A stretch of 64,000 nucleotides of DNA from Umbilicaria muhlenbergii. Taxonomy: Eukaryota; Ascomycota; Lecanoromycetes; Umbilicariales; Umbilicariaceae. The notes beneath the pieces were generated by a model, which worked only from the letters and a program-made list of their open reading frames with translations, ran no database searches and had not been told where the DNA came from. Below, one piece after another: positions 1-11,467 of the stretch. The translations under genes and the position numbers were made by a program. Within the stretch, counting starts at the first letter, position 1. Each line of letters starts with the position of its first letter. Where the stretch lies: the NCBI GenBank assembly GCA_000611775.1, contig KK106983.1, positions 3,685,072 to 3,749,071 on the forward strand, read 5' to 3'.

Positions 1-156
1 GAAAAACGTAAATGAAGGATCGCAAACAAGCATCAATCAAATCTTCGTGATGGCACGTTCTCCAGACAAGCTAATGCGTAGCAGCGCAGTCTTACCAGAG
101 CCCCTCTTCTTTCTTGCGTCACGGGCTCACCTGTGGAACGTCTTTGGTCCCCCTCA

Positions 157-1754
157 TTACTCGAGCGTTATCACGTCCTTTGGCCCTGACATAGGTCCTT
201 TGATACGCTTACCTAGCGGCATGTCTAGTTTGACCAGGTAGACTGCCTTGCGCATCAAAACATCCGGGTTTTCCTGTCGACCGCGGCGCCACAAACTCGG
301 TTCAAGCATCAAGACTTTTTCGCCGATGGTACCATCGGCAGCCGGGATGATCGGACTATTTTCCTTAAGAGTCCTCCGCGTCCTGATATCGATCATAACT
401 ACCTGCTCCGAGATACGCTGGGAGGTCAAGCGGCGTTCTGCAGTGGGAATCGAGTCTGTGCAAGGGTAGAAGTAGTAGCGACCTAATGTCAACTGTATGT
501 TCAGTGCGAGTTCCATTGCAGGGATCACGACTCTTTCGTGCAGGCTGCGAAGGTTCTCCGGTTGTTGAGAGGCTTCCGGGGTTACAGACATAACGACCCC
601 ATGAATCTGTTCGGCCACTCGAAGCGCTTCGGCTGAGCGTATGCCTTTCATGTCGGGGTGATTTGCAATGGCCGCTAGGGTTTCCGAGCGCCAAGCATCT
701 ATGGTTGTATTGTCTGTGAATAATTTAGCAAATCTTCCCTGAGCGTTTGAGGAGCTGGTATGTTCTACCTCTTTTTGGCTCAAGAGCTCTCATGCTCTGC
801 TCGGTACCTTCGATGAAGTTGACATACTCCTCATGCAAACCAGAAAGGCATACACCTTCAACCAAAACCTCCTGCTGCAGAAGGAAGTGCAGACAATGCC
901 TCAGCCAATACTCAGAGGCATTTGGAGAACTAGCAAGAAAATCCTGAAGGCTTGCATCTACCACCTGGAGGAGTGGGTACGGGGGTTTTCCTAATGCTTC
1001 GCGGTGTGCGTATTCGTCGTCGATACGGGAGAAGAAATCATCAACCCAGCTAGTGATTTGTTGATTGAGTGTTTCATACTGTCGCAAGATCGTGGAGTCG
1101 GAGATTTCTTTCAAAGGCTGAAGTCTGAACAAATCATCCTTACATTCCTGCAATTGGCTCTGCAGTAATCCGGCTTTCTTACGCATCTTCTGCAACGCAT
1201 CTTCGGCTTCCGCTTCTCCAGATTCAAGTAGCTTATGCTTGACTTCAAGATGTTGAAGGCGATCTCGGAGTTCTGTGTGTACTTTTTGGTACTCTTTGAT
1301 CGTCGTATTACGATTTTGGAGAGCGTTTTCAAGGTTGCGAATCTGGTCTAGTCGGCTCTTATCCTTATCCTCTTGTTGCGATATTTGAGTGCTCCGTGAG
1401 ACTTGGCGGTTGGTACCTATGACCGACTCTATTTTAGTCATGTCCCGCTTGGTGGTGGTTGCATTGTTTTGAGTCGATGTTCTTGGCTTCTTCTTGGCAC
1501 GTTCTTCTGCCTGTGTCCATGCTTGAGCTGCTGATCTTAGAATTCGGTTTGGGCTCGACCCTTGGCCTGTGGCGGCGGCGCTATCTCGTATAGTTTGGCT
1601 TCCTTGAGGTTGACGAGACCGAGAGCGTTTCCGACTGGATGTGAATTGACGAAATACCTGCTTAATGTTATCTTAAGTGCTTGGTTTCTACACCGTTACT
1701 GAGTCTTACTGAGCTGAGGAGGCTCGGCTCTGCACTCGATCTTTCTGTCTTCAT
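157..1754 (-). CDS. Coiled-coil protein of unknown function, divergent to the Hsp70-like gene
   Basis: The proposed model is complement(157..713, 769..1657, 1710..1754), 496 aa. The 52-nt first intron runs from GTAAGA to AAGCAG. The 55-nt second intron starts GTAGAA, has a TGCTAA branch site and ends CACAG. Both keep the frame. The start at 1754 is inferred, because the long middle exon is open back to the acceptor with no earlier ATG. Residues about 15-90 are basic and Ser/Gln-rich. Residues about 100-190 are strongly charged with heptad-like Leu spacing, as in a coiled coil. The C-terminal 200 residues look globular, with the motif RRLTSQRISEQVVMIDIRT. I recognise no named domain, signal peptide or membrane segment. 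The neighbouring divergent ATPase suggests, but does not prove, a shared process. The ORFs and splice phases are seen; the function is unknown. Confidence 0.78.
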
Positions 1755-2052
1755 TTCGATTCGGTCAGAAGCTCTGAGAGATGATCGAGTGTTCAGGAGA
1801 GTGTAGAGAGGTCAGGTGTAAGGAAGTGAGCCGCGTTTGAAAGGGGTTGCGAGCGTGGCCTTGTGGATGTAGGTCAGTAAAGTGAATGGTTAAGCTTTTT
1901 GCCCTCAGACAGAACTAGATTTCGAACCTCCTTCTGGTACCTTTGTTCTTTCGAACTGTCCAGCTACCTTTAGAGCGGCTGTCACCGTACTTGTGATTTG
2001 CTCAGTTGATCTTCTCCCTACTTTCCCTTGAATGTGCATTCGAGGACAACCA

Positions 2053-2072
2053 TGAAAGTTCCAGTATCTTCG
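2053..2072. promoter_or_regulatory. Possible heat-shock element in the divergent promoter
   Basis: The 501-bp gap between the two divergent starts (1755-2255) must hold both promoters. Within it, four adjacent 5-base units read tGAAa, gTTCc, aGTAt and cTTCg. This is the alternating nGAAn/nTTCn array bound by heat-shock factor, with one mismatch (GTA for GAA). It lies about 180 bp upstream of the Hsp70-like start. A single imperfect site can occur by chance, and divergent fungal Hsp70-like genes are not always heat-induced. Confidence 0.3.
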
Positions 2073-2255
2073 AAAATCGGATTTGTCGAGCCTTGTGTGG
2101 CCTTTTCTAGCCGATTCTCGTCTTCTAGTTCTATTGACCTTATCAGGAACTGAAGTTCAGGCTCCTTGCTTCAAGTTAGCTTCATAACCATCTTGGGCGC
2201 TTTTCGGACTCGTTATTGCATCGACGCCAACAACCACCAGCTTGGACTACTCGTC

Positions 2256-4533
2256 ATGTCGACCTCGATGCGGAAGTATGTGGAAAGCGACGATGACGGA
2301 GCGGATCGCAAGATTCTTATGGCAGTGGACTTCGGGACCACATTCTCTGGTCTTGCATGGTCCCAAACACGCAAAGTCAGTACATATCGTTCTGTTAATT
2401 ACGGAGCTGATAAATTTTCGCAGCCGGAAATTCAGACGCCTATCATACGCTGGCCCGATGCCATTTCCGTGGGCTTGGAAGGCATCACCAGTGACAAAGT
2501 GCCAACGTAAGCTGAGAACCTCCCTCGTGCCTTATTCCGAGGAATTTTACTGAATTTGGCAACCGGCAATAATTAGAGAGCTCAAATACAACGGGCAAAG
2601 CTACAAGTGGGGTTTCGAGATAGGAGAGACCGACCAGCGCTACAAATGGTTCAAGTTGGACCTGGATCCATCGCAGGATAGAACGTTGTTTAGCATGGGC
2701 ACAAAATTGCCCGATCTCCAGGCCCTACCCCCCGGCTACGCCGTGTCCGGTGAGAAACTGGTCACAGACTACTTGACCGCTCTAGGGAAACATGCCGAAC
2801 AGGTGCTCAGATTCTATCTCCCCAAAAGTGCTCTTCATTCTACACCCATCGAATTCATCATTACGGTGCCTGCAGTGTGGTCCGATGCCGCCCAATTCAA
2901 GACCAGAATGTGCGCTGAACGAGCGGGAATGGGACTAGCTTCTAACATACGCATTATCTCGGAGCCGGAAGCAGCCGCTATATACGCTCTCGACGCTATG
3001 GATCCTCACGAGCTCCACATTGGGGACACTTTTGTTCTGTGTGATGCCGGTGGAGGGACAGTTGACCTAATATCGTACACGGTCTCGGCCTTGAAGCCTA
3101 TCTTGAAGCTCGATGAAGCAGCACCAGGAACCGGGGCATGCTGTGGTAGCACCTTTCTCAATCGCAAGTTCGCGGAATACATGAAGGACAAGTTTGGTGA
3201 TAACGACGACTGGGATGATGAAGTACTTGAAGAGGTACGTTATAGAGATGTCGCAGACATTTTGTTCGTTGGTAGTTGACCATAAGCAGGCTATGAAGGG
3301 ATTCGAACTTGTTGTATGTCCTGCCAGACTAGCACTTTTGAGCTATTAGATCTCGTTGATTCACATGCAACGTCCACATAGGTGAAGAGAACGTATAGCG
3401 ATGCTCCTGGCCAAGAATTCACTATACCGGGTAACGCTCCATAAACATGGACTTCGAGTAGGGCTGACGCTGGATTAGTGCCAGGGCTTGCTGATGACCC
3501 CGCGAGCGGAATCCGCCGGGGGAAGGTTGTACTTGGGACAGCAGAGCTAAAGGGAGTATTTGGGCCCGTCATCGACGAGGTGATCACCCTGGTTAAGGGC
3601 CAAGTTAGAGCGACCAAAAAGAAGGTCAAAGCCGTACTACTTGTAGGGGGCTTCGGCCAAAGTGCCTATCTCCGCGATTCCATCCGTGGCGCCGTGGAAG
3701 ACTCCGGGATCGAGGTACTGCAGTCTCCTAACGGGTGAGCATTCTATGGTTTGAAGGAACTTGCTCGGCGACTCTAACAGTGTCACTCAGCTGGACGGCT
3801 GTGGTAAGAGGCGCTCTGATGAAAGGCCTCATGGAAACATCACCTGGAGTGGCTGGGGTGAAAATTGGCGCAAGAGCTGCGAGAAAGCACTATGGTATTG
3901 TGATATGCAAGCGTTTTGTAGACGGGTTGCATGATCTGACGAGAAGGTATTGACTCCCCCAGTGGTACAGGCATAAGCTAGACACTCCTGCAATAAACTG
4001 ACAGAATCCACTATAGGTACTGGAGTGACTTCGAGGGCGAACACCGTATCCGAACAATGGACTGGTTCATCAGAAAGGTTATGTACACTATCGGTACTCT
4101 TTCTGTGACTGTAACGCCTGACTTGCAATAGGGCGCCTTGGTGCGAGAGGAAGAGCCTACGAGGTTGGACTACTATTGTATCACACCGATATACAACGGC
4201 CACCCTGCGCACATAAATACGGAGATTCTGGTTTTCAGTGACCCCACCAGCACTGATGCACCTATGTACAAAGACCACAGTAAGCAATCTTTTACCTACC
4301 ATTAGACTACTGTGATGCTTAAGTTATCTCAAGGGGTCACACACTTAGTCAATCTCACTGCCGATCTCAGCCGAGTACCCATCACCAAATTTCCAAGGTT
4401 GCTAGGCAAGGACGAAGTTTTCTATTACAACGTCGCATTCCAGATCGAGATCACTCATTTTTCCGCCTACACCAAGTACGAACTCATCCACGACGGGATC
4501 AATTACGGCGCCGTCAAAGCAGAGTACGTATGA
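2256..4533 (+). CDS. Divergent Hsp70-like ATPase
   Basis: Nine exons: 2256..2506, 2577..3234, 3290..3313, 3382..3430, 3479..3734, 3791..3946, 4017..4077, 4132..4279 and 4334..4533, giving 600 aa. All eight introns are GT-AG and phase-consistent. The actin/Hsp70 ATPase fold is visible. Phosphate-1 is AVDFGTTFSG near residue 23, the connect motif is SEPEAAAIYAL near 212, phosphate-2 is LCDAGGGTVD near 240, and the adenosine motif is LLVGGFGQSAYL near 381. The C-terminal part lacks a recognisable canonical substrate-binding domain and EEVD tail. That is usual for the expanded Hsp70-like proteins of filamentous fungi, whose roles are mostly unknown. ATP binding is well supported; chaperone activity is not. 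Exons 3 and 4 are only 24 and 49 nt. Confidence 0.9.
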
Positions 4534-7259
4534 AGGACATGGATGCTCGAAGGCTTGAGAGGTAACTCTGCGACTCATCTTGGAGGTCGAGATCACAACT
4601 TTTGGATTGCCTCTTGGTCTCTTTTGGCGACGATGCTTCGTTGGACGTGGAAGTTCTGCATTGGTGCACTATTTCTTCAGCTATTTCTGGCCGTAATGAG
4701 GGCGAATTTTTCCTGGTATTCCGAGATCTAAGGGAGACGCGTTTTTGATCTCGATAGCTGCACCCCTTGCCTCGGCTCCTCTTGGGAGCGCTATAGTTAC
4801 TCAATCTACACATATCCACCGATTCCTTTCAATAGTAGAATCTCGCTCCTGCGCTTGTAATACTTGCTATCGTAAGCATGAACACCCACGGTAATACCTT
4901 AGCACGTAGACATAGCGGGCCGTTCATCTAGCCGGGCGGAATTGAAACGAAAAGTGGATCATCCAGTTCCCAACAAAACTAAGAAGAGACCGGAGGCACT
5001 GGATACCTTACTTCTCCACATAGACCCTGATGACAGAGACGCGATTGCTAAAGATACCCTGCCGAGGAATAGGGGTCTTGGCTTAGGGTTCAGGGCCTGC
5101 GCAAACCCCGCAAGTGGCGGCTTTAAACCTAATCGGGCCACGCACTTGCAGAATCGATCCGTGTGTCCCGCCCCCGCCGAAAGGTCTTAGGCATGGTTTA
5201 TGAGGTCGTGATTACTTGTCCCACTCTGAGTTCTGGTACGTTTAGATGTGGTCTTGTTTTGGGATTAGCCAAACTACGTTGGGATTCGAGAGTTGTGGTA
5301 GGATGACAAATCAATGCTTATTGTCGGGCCTTGTGACGTCTTGTGTTCTTAGCATCTCACAAGGGGTCTTCGTTCAGAAGGTTAGCTTACTTTAGTACGA
5401 GTGTACCCTTCCATACGTCGGCCATGGGTCGCTCCGATCCCGGCCATTGCATGGTAAGTTAATCCGCTCTTATGCTGAAAAGTCTGCCTTTCGGCTTGTC
5501 GACCGTTGGATGATCCGAGTAGCCTGATGACAGTACTAGCTCTTCTGCAGGATACCTAATGTTTGTGAGATTTGCAGCGAAGGATGGATTGCTCCAAAGT
5601 TGCCTGGGATGTTGGTTTCCGTATCCGAGACTTGTGTGATGAAGTGACACACTTACTGTCGTATAATAGGTTTGATTCCTGTGGTGCTACTTGGTGGTCT
5701 AGGTGTATCTTTGCAACTTTCTACACTGCCCTTAATGTGAACACCACTGCAAAGAGACAAGTCCTCGGAAAACCCGGAAGAAAGTGTCCGTTGGGAGGCT
5801 CCTCGGGCTGCCTCAGTGGGAAAACGGCGTGTCAGCCAGGGCCGGCTTTGGCTAGACCACCGATCACGATCTTTTGCGGTAGGAGTACTCCGTACGAGGT
5901 GTATCGGAGTATCCCTAACTTTGGGGCGCTCTCTGAGATAAACGAGGGAGGTCGAAGCAGGGATGCCGAAGTCTGTTGCACCGCTGGGACGTCAAGCCAT
6001 GGATCCACAGTTTCCCAGGACTTGGATGTAGCAGCCATCTCAAATAGTCTCTAGACATCCAGACCTTTCAACACCAATCAAAATTGATGTGTGCCGTAAC
6101 CAAGTCGCTTGGATCCGTGCAGATCTGAGTGGGCTTGACTTAGAGTGTATGCAGCTGCCCAGCCAGAGTTAGCACGAAATCGATGTCTTGCATCGCAGGT
6201 GCTGTGAGAACCATTTCCCTGGTAGACTGACAACCATCTCGTTTGCCAACTGCTTGATCCGAGACGATCTCAGCATGATAGGCAGTTCCACGCCCACTTT
6301 GGGGGAACACGGAGGGCAAGTGTGGCTGTCTCGGACCATCCTTATAAGGAACTGTGTGGGGCCGAAAGACCTAGAGGTCCTAACAAGATTTGAGATATAG
6401 TTGTCGGGGCCTGGCCGAAGGATGATGAGCAAAAGCAACCCGAGAGAATGGGAACTGGGCCGATCTAGCCCTTGTGTGAATCTAAGAGTACGTAGTACAT
6501 GATCTGACAGCGGCACCACTATGGTCCACCGAGCTTTCTGTTATTCGAGTGCAGTGATAAACCTGTCTCATCGTCTTGTCGTGAACACTTGACGCAGTTT
6601 AATATGTGTTGAGTTCTTGTCACTTAAAGAAGCAAGAACTACTGGGCCGCTGCTGCCTCTGCCTACCTTAGGCTGCTGCTGGCAACCGGTAATTCACTGC
6701 TCTTCTAGCCTATTTTCACTGCTTCATTTCCCTCTCTCTCTCATTTACATCGTATGACGTACAATTGCAAGTCGACTTGCTTGAATATGATCTTTTCCCT
6801 CTAAACAGACGAGTCGCAACCTTGTCTTGTTTAAAGTAGAGGCAACGGGCTTGGTCTCTATTTCCGAAAGTCAAGACAGAAACCCTATCTGCACGGCGCC
6901 TTACAACTAGGAACATTCCGCACCTTGGCAATTTACATCACCTTACTCACTGCCCGCCGACACCTTATTCCATCGTCCATCCCCTCCTATTATCATCTTG
7001 AGGTCCACATCCCGAGGCATCGGTCTCGACCTCGGACCGCACTTGACGCTGAAATCGAGCATGACGAAACATACAACAGGGCAAGCCACTCTCAATCTGG
7101 CATCTATACGACGCTTCGGACACCGCTACCTCGATCCATCATACGCGTTTCGTGTTTGCGAACTATCAAGGCAGGCAATCAACCGGCAGTGGCACGTCTA
7201 GTTGGTCTGCCGCGAAGAAGAGAACGCAGCCTCCTCCACGAACAGCATTCCAGGGTACT
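4534..7259. other. 2.7 kb without a supported gene
   Basis: Open frames here reach at most about 160 codons. They have no recognisable domain, no splice structure that joins them, and no transposon signature. The last 300-400 bases before 7260 (pyrimidine-rich, many TCC/CCT) are the likely promoter and 5' leader of the MHYT gene. I see nothing else I can support. Confidence 0.5.
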
Positions 7260-9901
7260 ATGTCGTACGCCTCCGCAAATGTGAGGCCAGCGGTAGGCGA
7301 AATTGTCCCTCATTACTTCTATCCCGGCTATGTCGTACTGTCGTATTTCGTCAGCGCCGTGGGGAGTTGGACCGCGCTCGAGCTGCTTCGTAAAAGAACT
7401 TCGAATCGCGGACTATACAACTGGTACGTTCAACGACGAACAACGCCTCCTTGCCTCGTTCGAGCAATCGAAGCCCATACAATATGGCCCATAACGCTGA
7501 CAGCACCGTAGGTATCTTCTCCTGGCAGCTGCAACATCCGCTGGTGCTGTTGCCATCTGGTCAATGCACTTCATAGGCAACCGCGCCATTCGGATAGGTG
7601 ACGGTAGCCACAACCTACAAATTGAATATTCCCCTGGCTACACCGCAGGCTCCTTCTTCCTTCCAATCGTCGTCGTTACCATGGCGTTCTTCGTCTTCAA
7701 CATCACAGAGGCGGTCACCTTACTATGGACGCTGTTAGGAGGTACGATGTCAGGGACGGCCATTTGCGGGATGCACTACTTGGGCCTAGGAGGCACAGCC
7801 AATTACGAGCCCGTTGTGGCTTGGAGATATGTCTTGGGCTCAGCCATCGTTGCCGTTTTCGCGAGTACCCTGGCCCTAGGAACTTCCTTTTACTTAAAAT
7901 CTACTTGGACGGCCACCTGGTGGAAGAGAATGTTGTGTGCGCTGCTTTTGGGTTTGGCCGTATCCAGCTCGCATTGGATCGCCACTGTCGGAACAGAGTA
8001 TCGATTCAAGGCCGATGCTGATGCGACAAAGAATGGGCTCTCGAGGGACGCAACTGTGATCGTTGTTCTCATTCTGGTACGGACACGCTCATGCGCCTTC
8101 GTAATTGCTGCTAACCTGGCTAGTCTATTTCGTGCTGTTGCGGCCTTTTCTGCTTGGCCATCATTGGTCAGCGCCGACGCCAACGCTCAGCCGACAGAGC
8201 ACAACAGGTAGTGCTAGCCTGCGCCACCTTTGACCAGGAGGGTAGGCTCATGGTGACTGCTGAGGGTCTGCTTCCCTGCCGCAAAATCACAAATTGCTAC
8301 ATCGAGCAGGTACGCTTTGTGGATAATACTCTTTAAGAGTCAAGTCTGACCTTTCGCGGCCGTAGTCATTCAATGATGTGTTCGGCATCGATCATCCTGT
8401 GTTTTGCTGGATATTCCGCGCCTCGCGTTACTGGCGTGGAGTCGCAGATCTTATACCTGGCATGCGTAATCATTTGCGTATGCAGGACCAGACCGACACA
8501 GCCCAGCTGCAAGCCGGCCACCCTCAAAAAGACCTAGAGAGTATCACTGACGAGAGCAACGAATATTCAACGGTCTTCAAGGAGCTATTCTGCGTAGCAG
8601 CACAGGATCTAGCCGAGCAGATTCTAGTGCCGTTGGACCATCTTGGTGTACTCCATGATAGAATCTTAAGCACTGGAACCCTACGGAATAGGAAATTCCA
8701 GATGTTCTCGAGATCTACGCCTATGATCAGGTCGGATGATGTCGAATCAGGCCTTCGACGACAGATGACATTCGGACGCGGTCAGTTGCTCTTCCTCGTC
8801 CGAAGCGCCGATAGACATGAAATTGCACGGTTGCAAGGCATGGGTTACTGCTTTGCTTCAGTCCGCAACGTTATCGAGCCTCTCGCTCGTAGCATGCAAA
8901 TCACTTCGGGCGATCTGGCCCCTCACCTGGACGATATGCGTAAACATTTGGGCATAGAGTCTGCACTTTCCCCAGGGGTACATCTCGCCTGCTTCGCCCT
9001 TAAACCGCTTGTCCACGGCGGGTTTGACGTGCTGGTCCGTAGAGACGCTAGAAACCTCCTTCCGACGTCACAATTGGCTGTTGCTGAGCTTCGACAACCG
9101 CACCTCACCCTCATCGGTCTTATGGATAACTGGACTGTTGCAGAATGTCTGAAATGGCTAGAAGAAAGATCAGATTTTAAAGACCGCGAGGAGCAGGAAT
9201 TCATTGGCGAGCTTTACCGCGGTGTAAAATCTCTAGCAGACAAAGTCCAAAACGTCTTTTTCCTCCAAGCGCGCCTTTCCGCACATCCCTTGCAAGCCCC
9301 TTGTCGAGGTGGCAATGGCGCAACCCATGCAGTGGTCTTTGGGTTCCACATCATCACAGACATTCATCAGTTCAGCACCCTCAATGCTCAGCTTGAGTTT
9401 CGCCCTTCCAGGTTTTTCTTCTGCCAGCAGCGCGTGTACCAAGACTCTCCTGATCACGAAATCTTCGCTCGCAGAGCCCATCAGGAGTTCTCTGCCCTGT
9501 TCGGCCATGCTAATCGCCGGTCTTTGGTGAACACACGCCACTCAAACGCTAGTCATCCTTCCGTCCATGGCGGCCTCGTCCTCCCCACACCTCGTTCGCC
9601 CAATTCAAGCTGGGGATGGCCACACCTTGAGCGCTCTGCCAGCTCCCAGGATGACTCAGCCGACAGTTCGTCGGAAAAGCATCTAGTCGTGGCACCCACG
9701 TGTCCAGACTCCGGTAGCCGCACCGTCTCGAATGAGATTAATGTCAATATCATCGAGAGGAGGAGTGGTGACAGGAGCCCTGATCTTGAGCTGAGCGAAA
9801 TGCGCGTCCATAGTTTGGTTGGCGAAGGCTTAGTCGAACAAGACGCCTTTGCTGAGGAATGGATGCGGCTTACGATTGAGGACAGAAGGCAACAGCGGTG
9901 A
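7260..9901 (+). CDS. MHYT-domain integral membrane protein (sensor-like)
   Basis: Four exons: 7260..7423, 7512..8076, 8124..8309 and 8366..9901, 816 aa. The 47-nt second intron contains the branch site CTGCTAAC. The N-terminal 250 residues hold about seven hydrophobic segments with the repeated MHYT-type motifs SMHFIG, CGMHYLG and SHWIATVGTEY, whose Met and His residues are thought to bind a metal such as copper. The soluble part begins with the fungal family signature VVLACATFDQEGRL and PCRKITNCYIEQ and continues for about 500 residues, ending in a Ser/Pro-rich tail. In bacteria MHYT domains precede GGDEF/EAL signalling domains; here no such domain is seen. The start was chosen because MSYASANV leads straight into the first hydrophobic segment. 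The frame is open 36 codons further upstream, so a longer N-terminus is possible. Family assignment is confident; the signal sensed is unknown. Confidence 0.9.
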
Positions 9902-11467
9902 GGTATGGTATTCTCACTTCTCTCCCGCGAGCTTCCTTTGATGTTCAACGACGACCCGGGCCCTCGAGCTGGTACTTGAAACGCCTGAACACGACGTCAA
10001 CGGCCACTTTCCGTTTGGATCTCCCACCTCACTAACGACTCTTCTTTCTATCCTTCCTTGTTACTTCGCAAGCACTGTAGTATTATTCTGAGCACTTATC
10101 GTTCTTCCTTCTCACGCGGTTCACGATTCTTGTACATACTTCTCTTACGGCTTGCTTTGCTTTTGATAACGGCATAGCGACATAATGCGGGTAGCGCGAG
10201 TGGGGTTCTCTAATGCTGGCTTGTTGGGCGTACAAAACAGCGGGTGTATGACGAGATCACGGGCGTGGGGGTTTACTGGCGTATGAGCGGGAAAGGGTCT
10301 TTGCTTGTTCGGCGCCGATATCTATGGAGGTGGCGCGAGGGAGTGCGAGAGCGAGGGCAAACAGATGTGTGACTAGATGAACGAGATGATTTTCATGGAG
10401 TAGTGAGGAAGATAATGGAGTGATGTCATGACTGGTATGCTGACGTATAATCGGGAGGCCCGAAAGGGTATCGGGATGGCACGTGACTTGGTAAACCCTA
10501 TTTTCCGAGCCCCGAGTATCACGATACGGGTGTATGGGCCGTTCTCCCTACCGGATCATTGTGCTTCTGTGCTGGTTCGGCACATCGCACATGCCTTGTC
10601 GTCCTCGGCTGGTCAGACTCAATACCTACGACATATCCCTGACAAGTGGAGGCCGTGTCTTGGTAGGGTTGGATTGGATGGGGCAAAACAGAAGGTGCGC
10701 TCCTGCTGGTACCTAGAACTGTTTAGTCTAGTGCTGGATATTTCTGCGAGTAGCGGAATGTAGGGTTTACGAATGCGCTTCATATATTTTACCTTGGGCT
10801 CGCCGTTACGGTAACATGGAGTGGTCTAGCGTACTGATTGAGCGAGGACGATGTAATAGGGACCTCGTGCTGCGTTCGAGATGGAACTGCTTGGGCTTTG
10901 AGATGGGGTGGACAAGTGGATTGATAGTGGGTAAGCGTAGCGGGGTGGTTGTGACATATGGAAGGGATGGGTTGGGATTATATCGATTGGGCCAAGGGAG
11001 AAGGTGGGGAAAGTGGCAGGAGATTGTGAGCTCTCATGCTTGGCGGAAGAGACGTGGGGGAAAGACTGGTTTGGGTTGGAGTGAGATACTCTCAGTGCAT
11101 TGGATGTTGTGGGTTGGGATTGGTGGAGACGGGGTGCAGAGTTAGGGGGTAGGGTTGGATGGGGGGTTGGACACTGCTTTGATGGCACTTTAACTACTAC
11201 GTAGCTGTGGACAATGTTCGATGAGCTCGAAACATTTTTGCGTTATAGCCCTTGGTGTTACGTAGCTAGTAAAGGAAGATGAAGTGTAAGGGGGGTAGTG
11301 CTTTTTAAGTAGTTGCTTACTTTCTGTTATGCTCTATTAGGTTTTCTACCTGGGTTTTGATGTGTAGATCTTACGCTAGTGGGACACAAAGCTATTCTTA
11401 CAACGTTCGGGGCGTGTTCACCAACTTGGTGGACCCCTGAGCAGAGTTTCCGGTCTTATATCCAGCT
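9902..11467. other. 1.6 kb intergenic region between convergent genes
   Basis: This is 3' flank of the MHYT gene and of the protease-like gene, which converge here. Between 10816 and 11188 both strands are open for about 110 codons. The composition is low-complexity (GGGTTGGG-rich on the plus strand), with no domain and no splice signals that extend either frame. I do not call a gene. Confidence 0.5.

Noticed and set aside
5572-6054. 160-codon ORF
   Set aside because: No domain, no neighbouring exon, and codon use unlike the surrounding genes.
10816-11188. Overlapping ORFs on both strands (about 110-120 codons)
   Set aside because: Biased GGGTTGGG-type composition keeps both strands open; there is no domain or splice structure.
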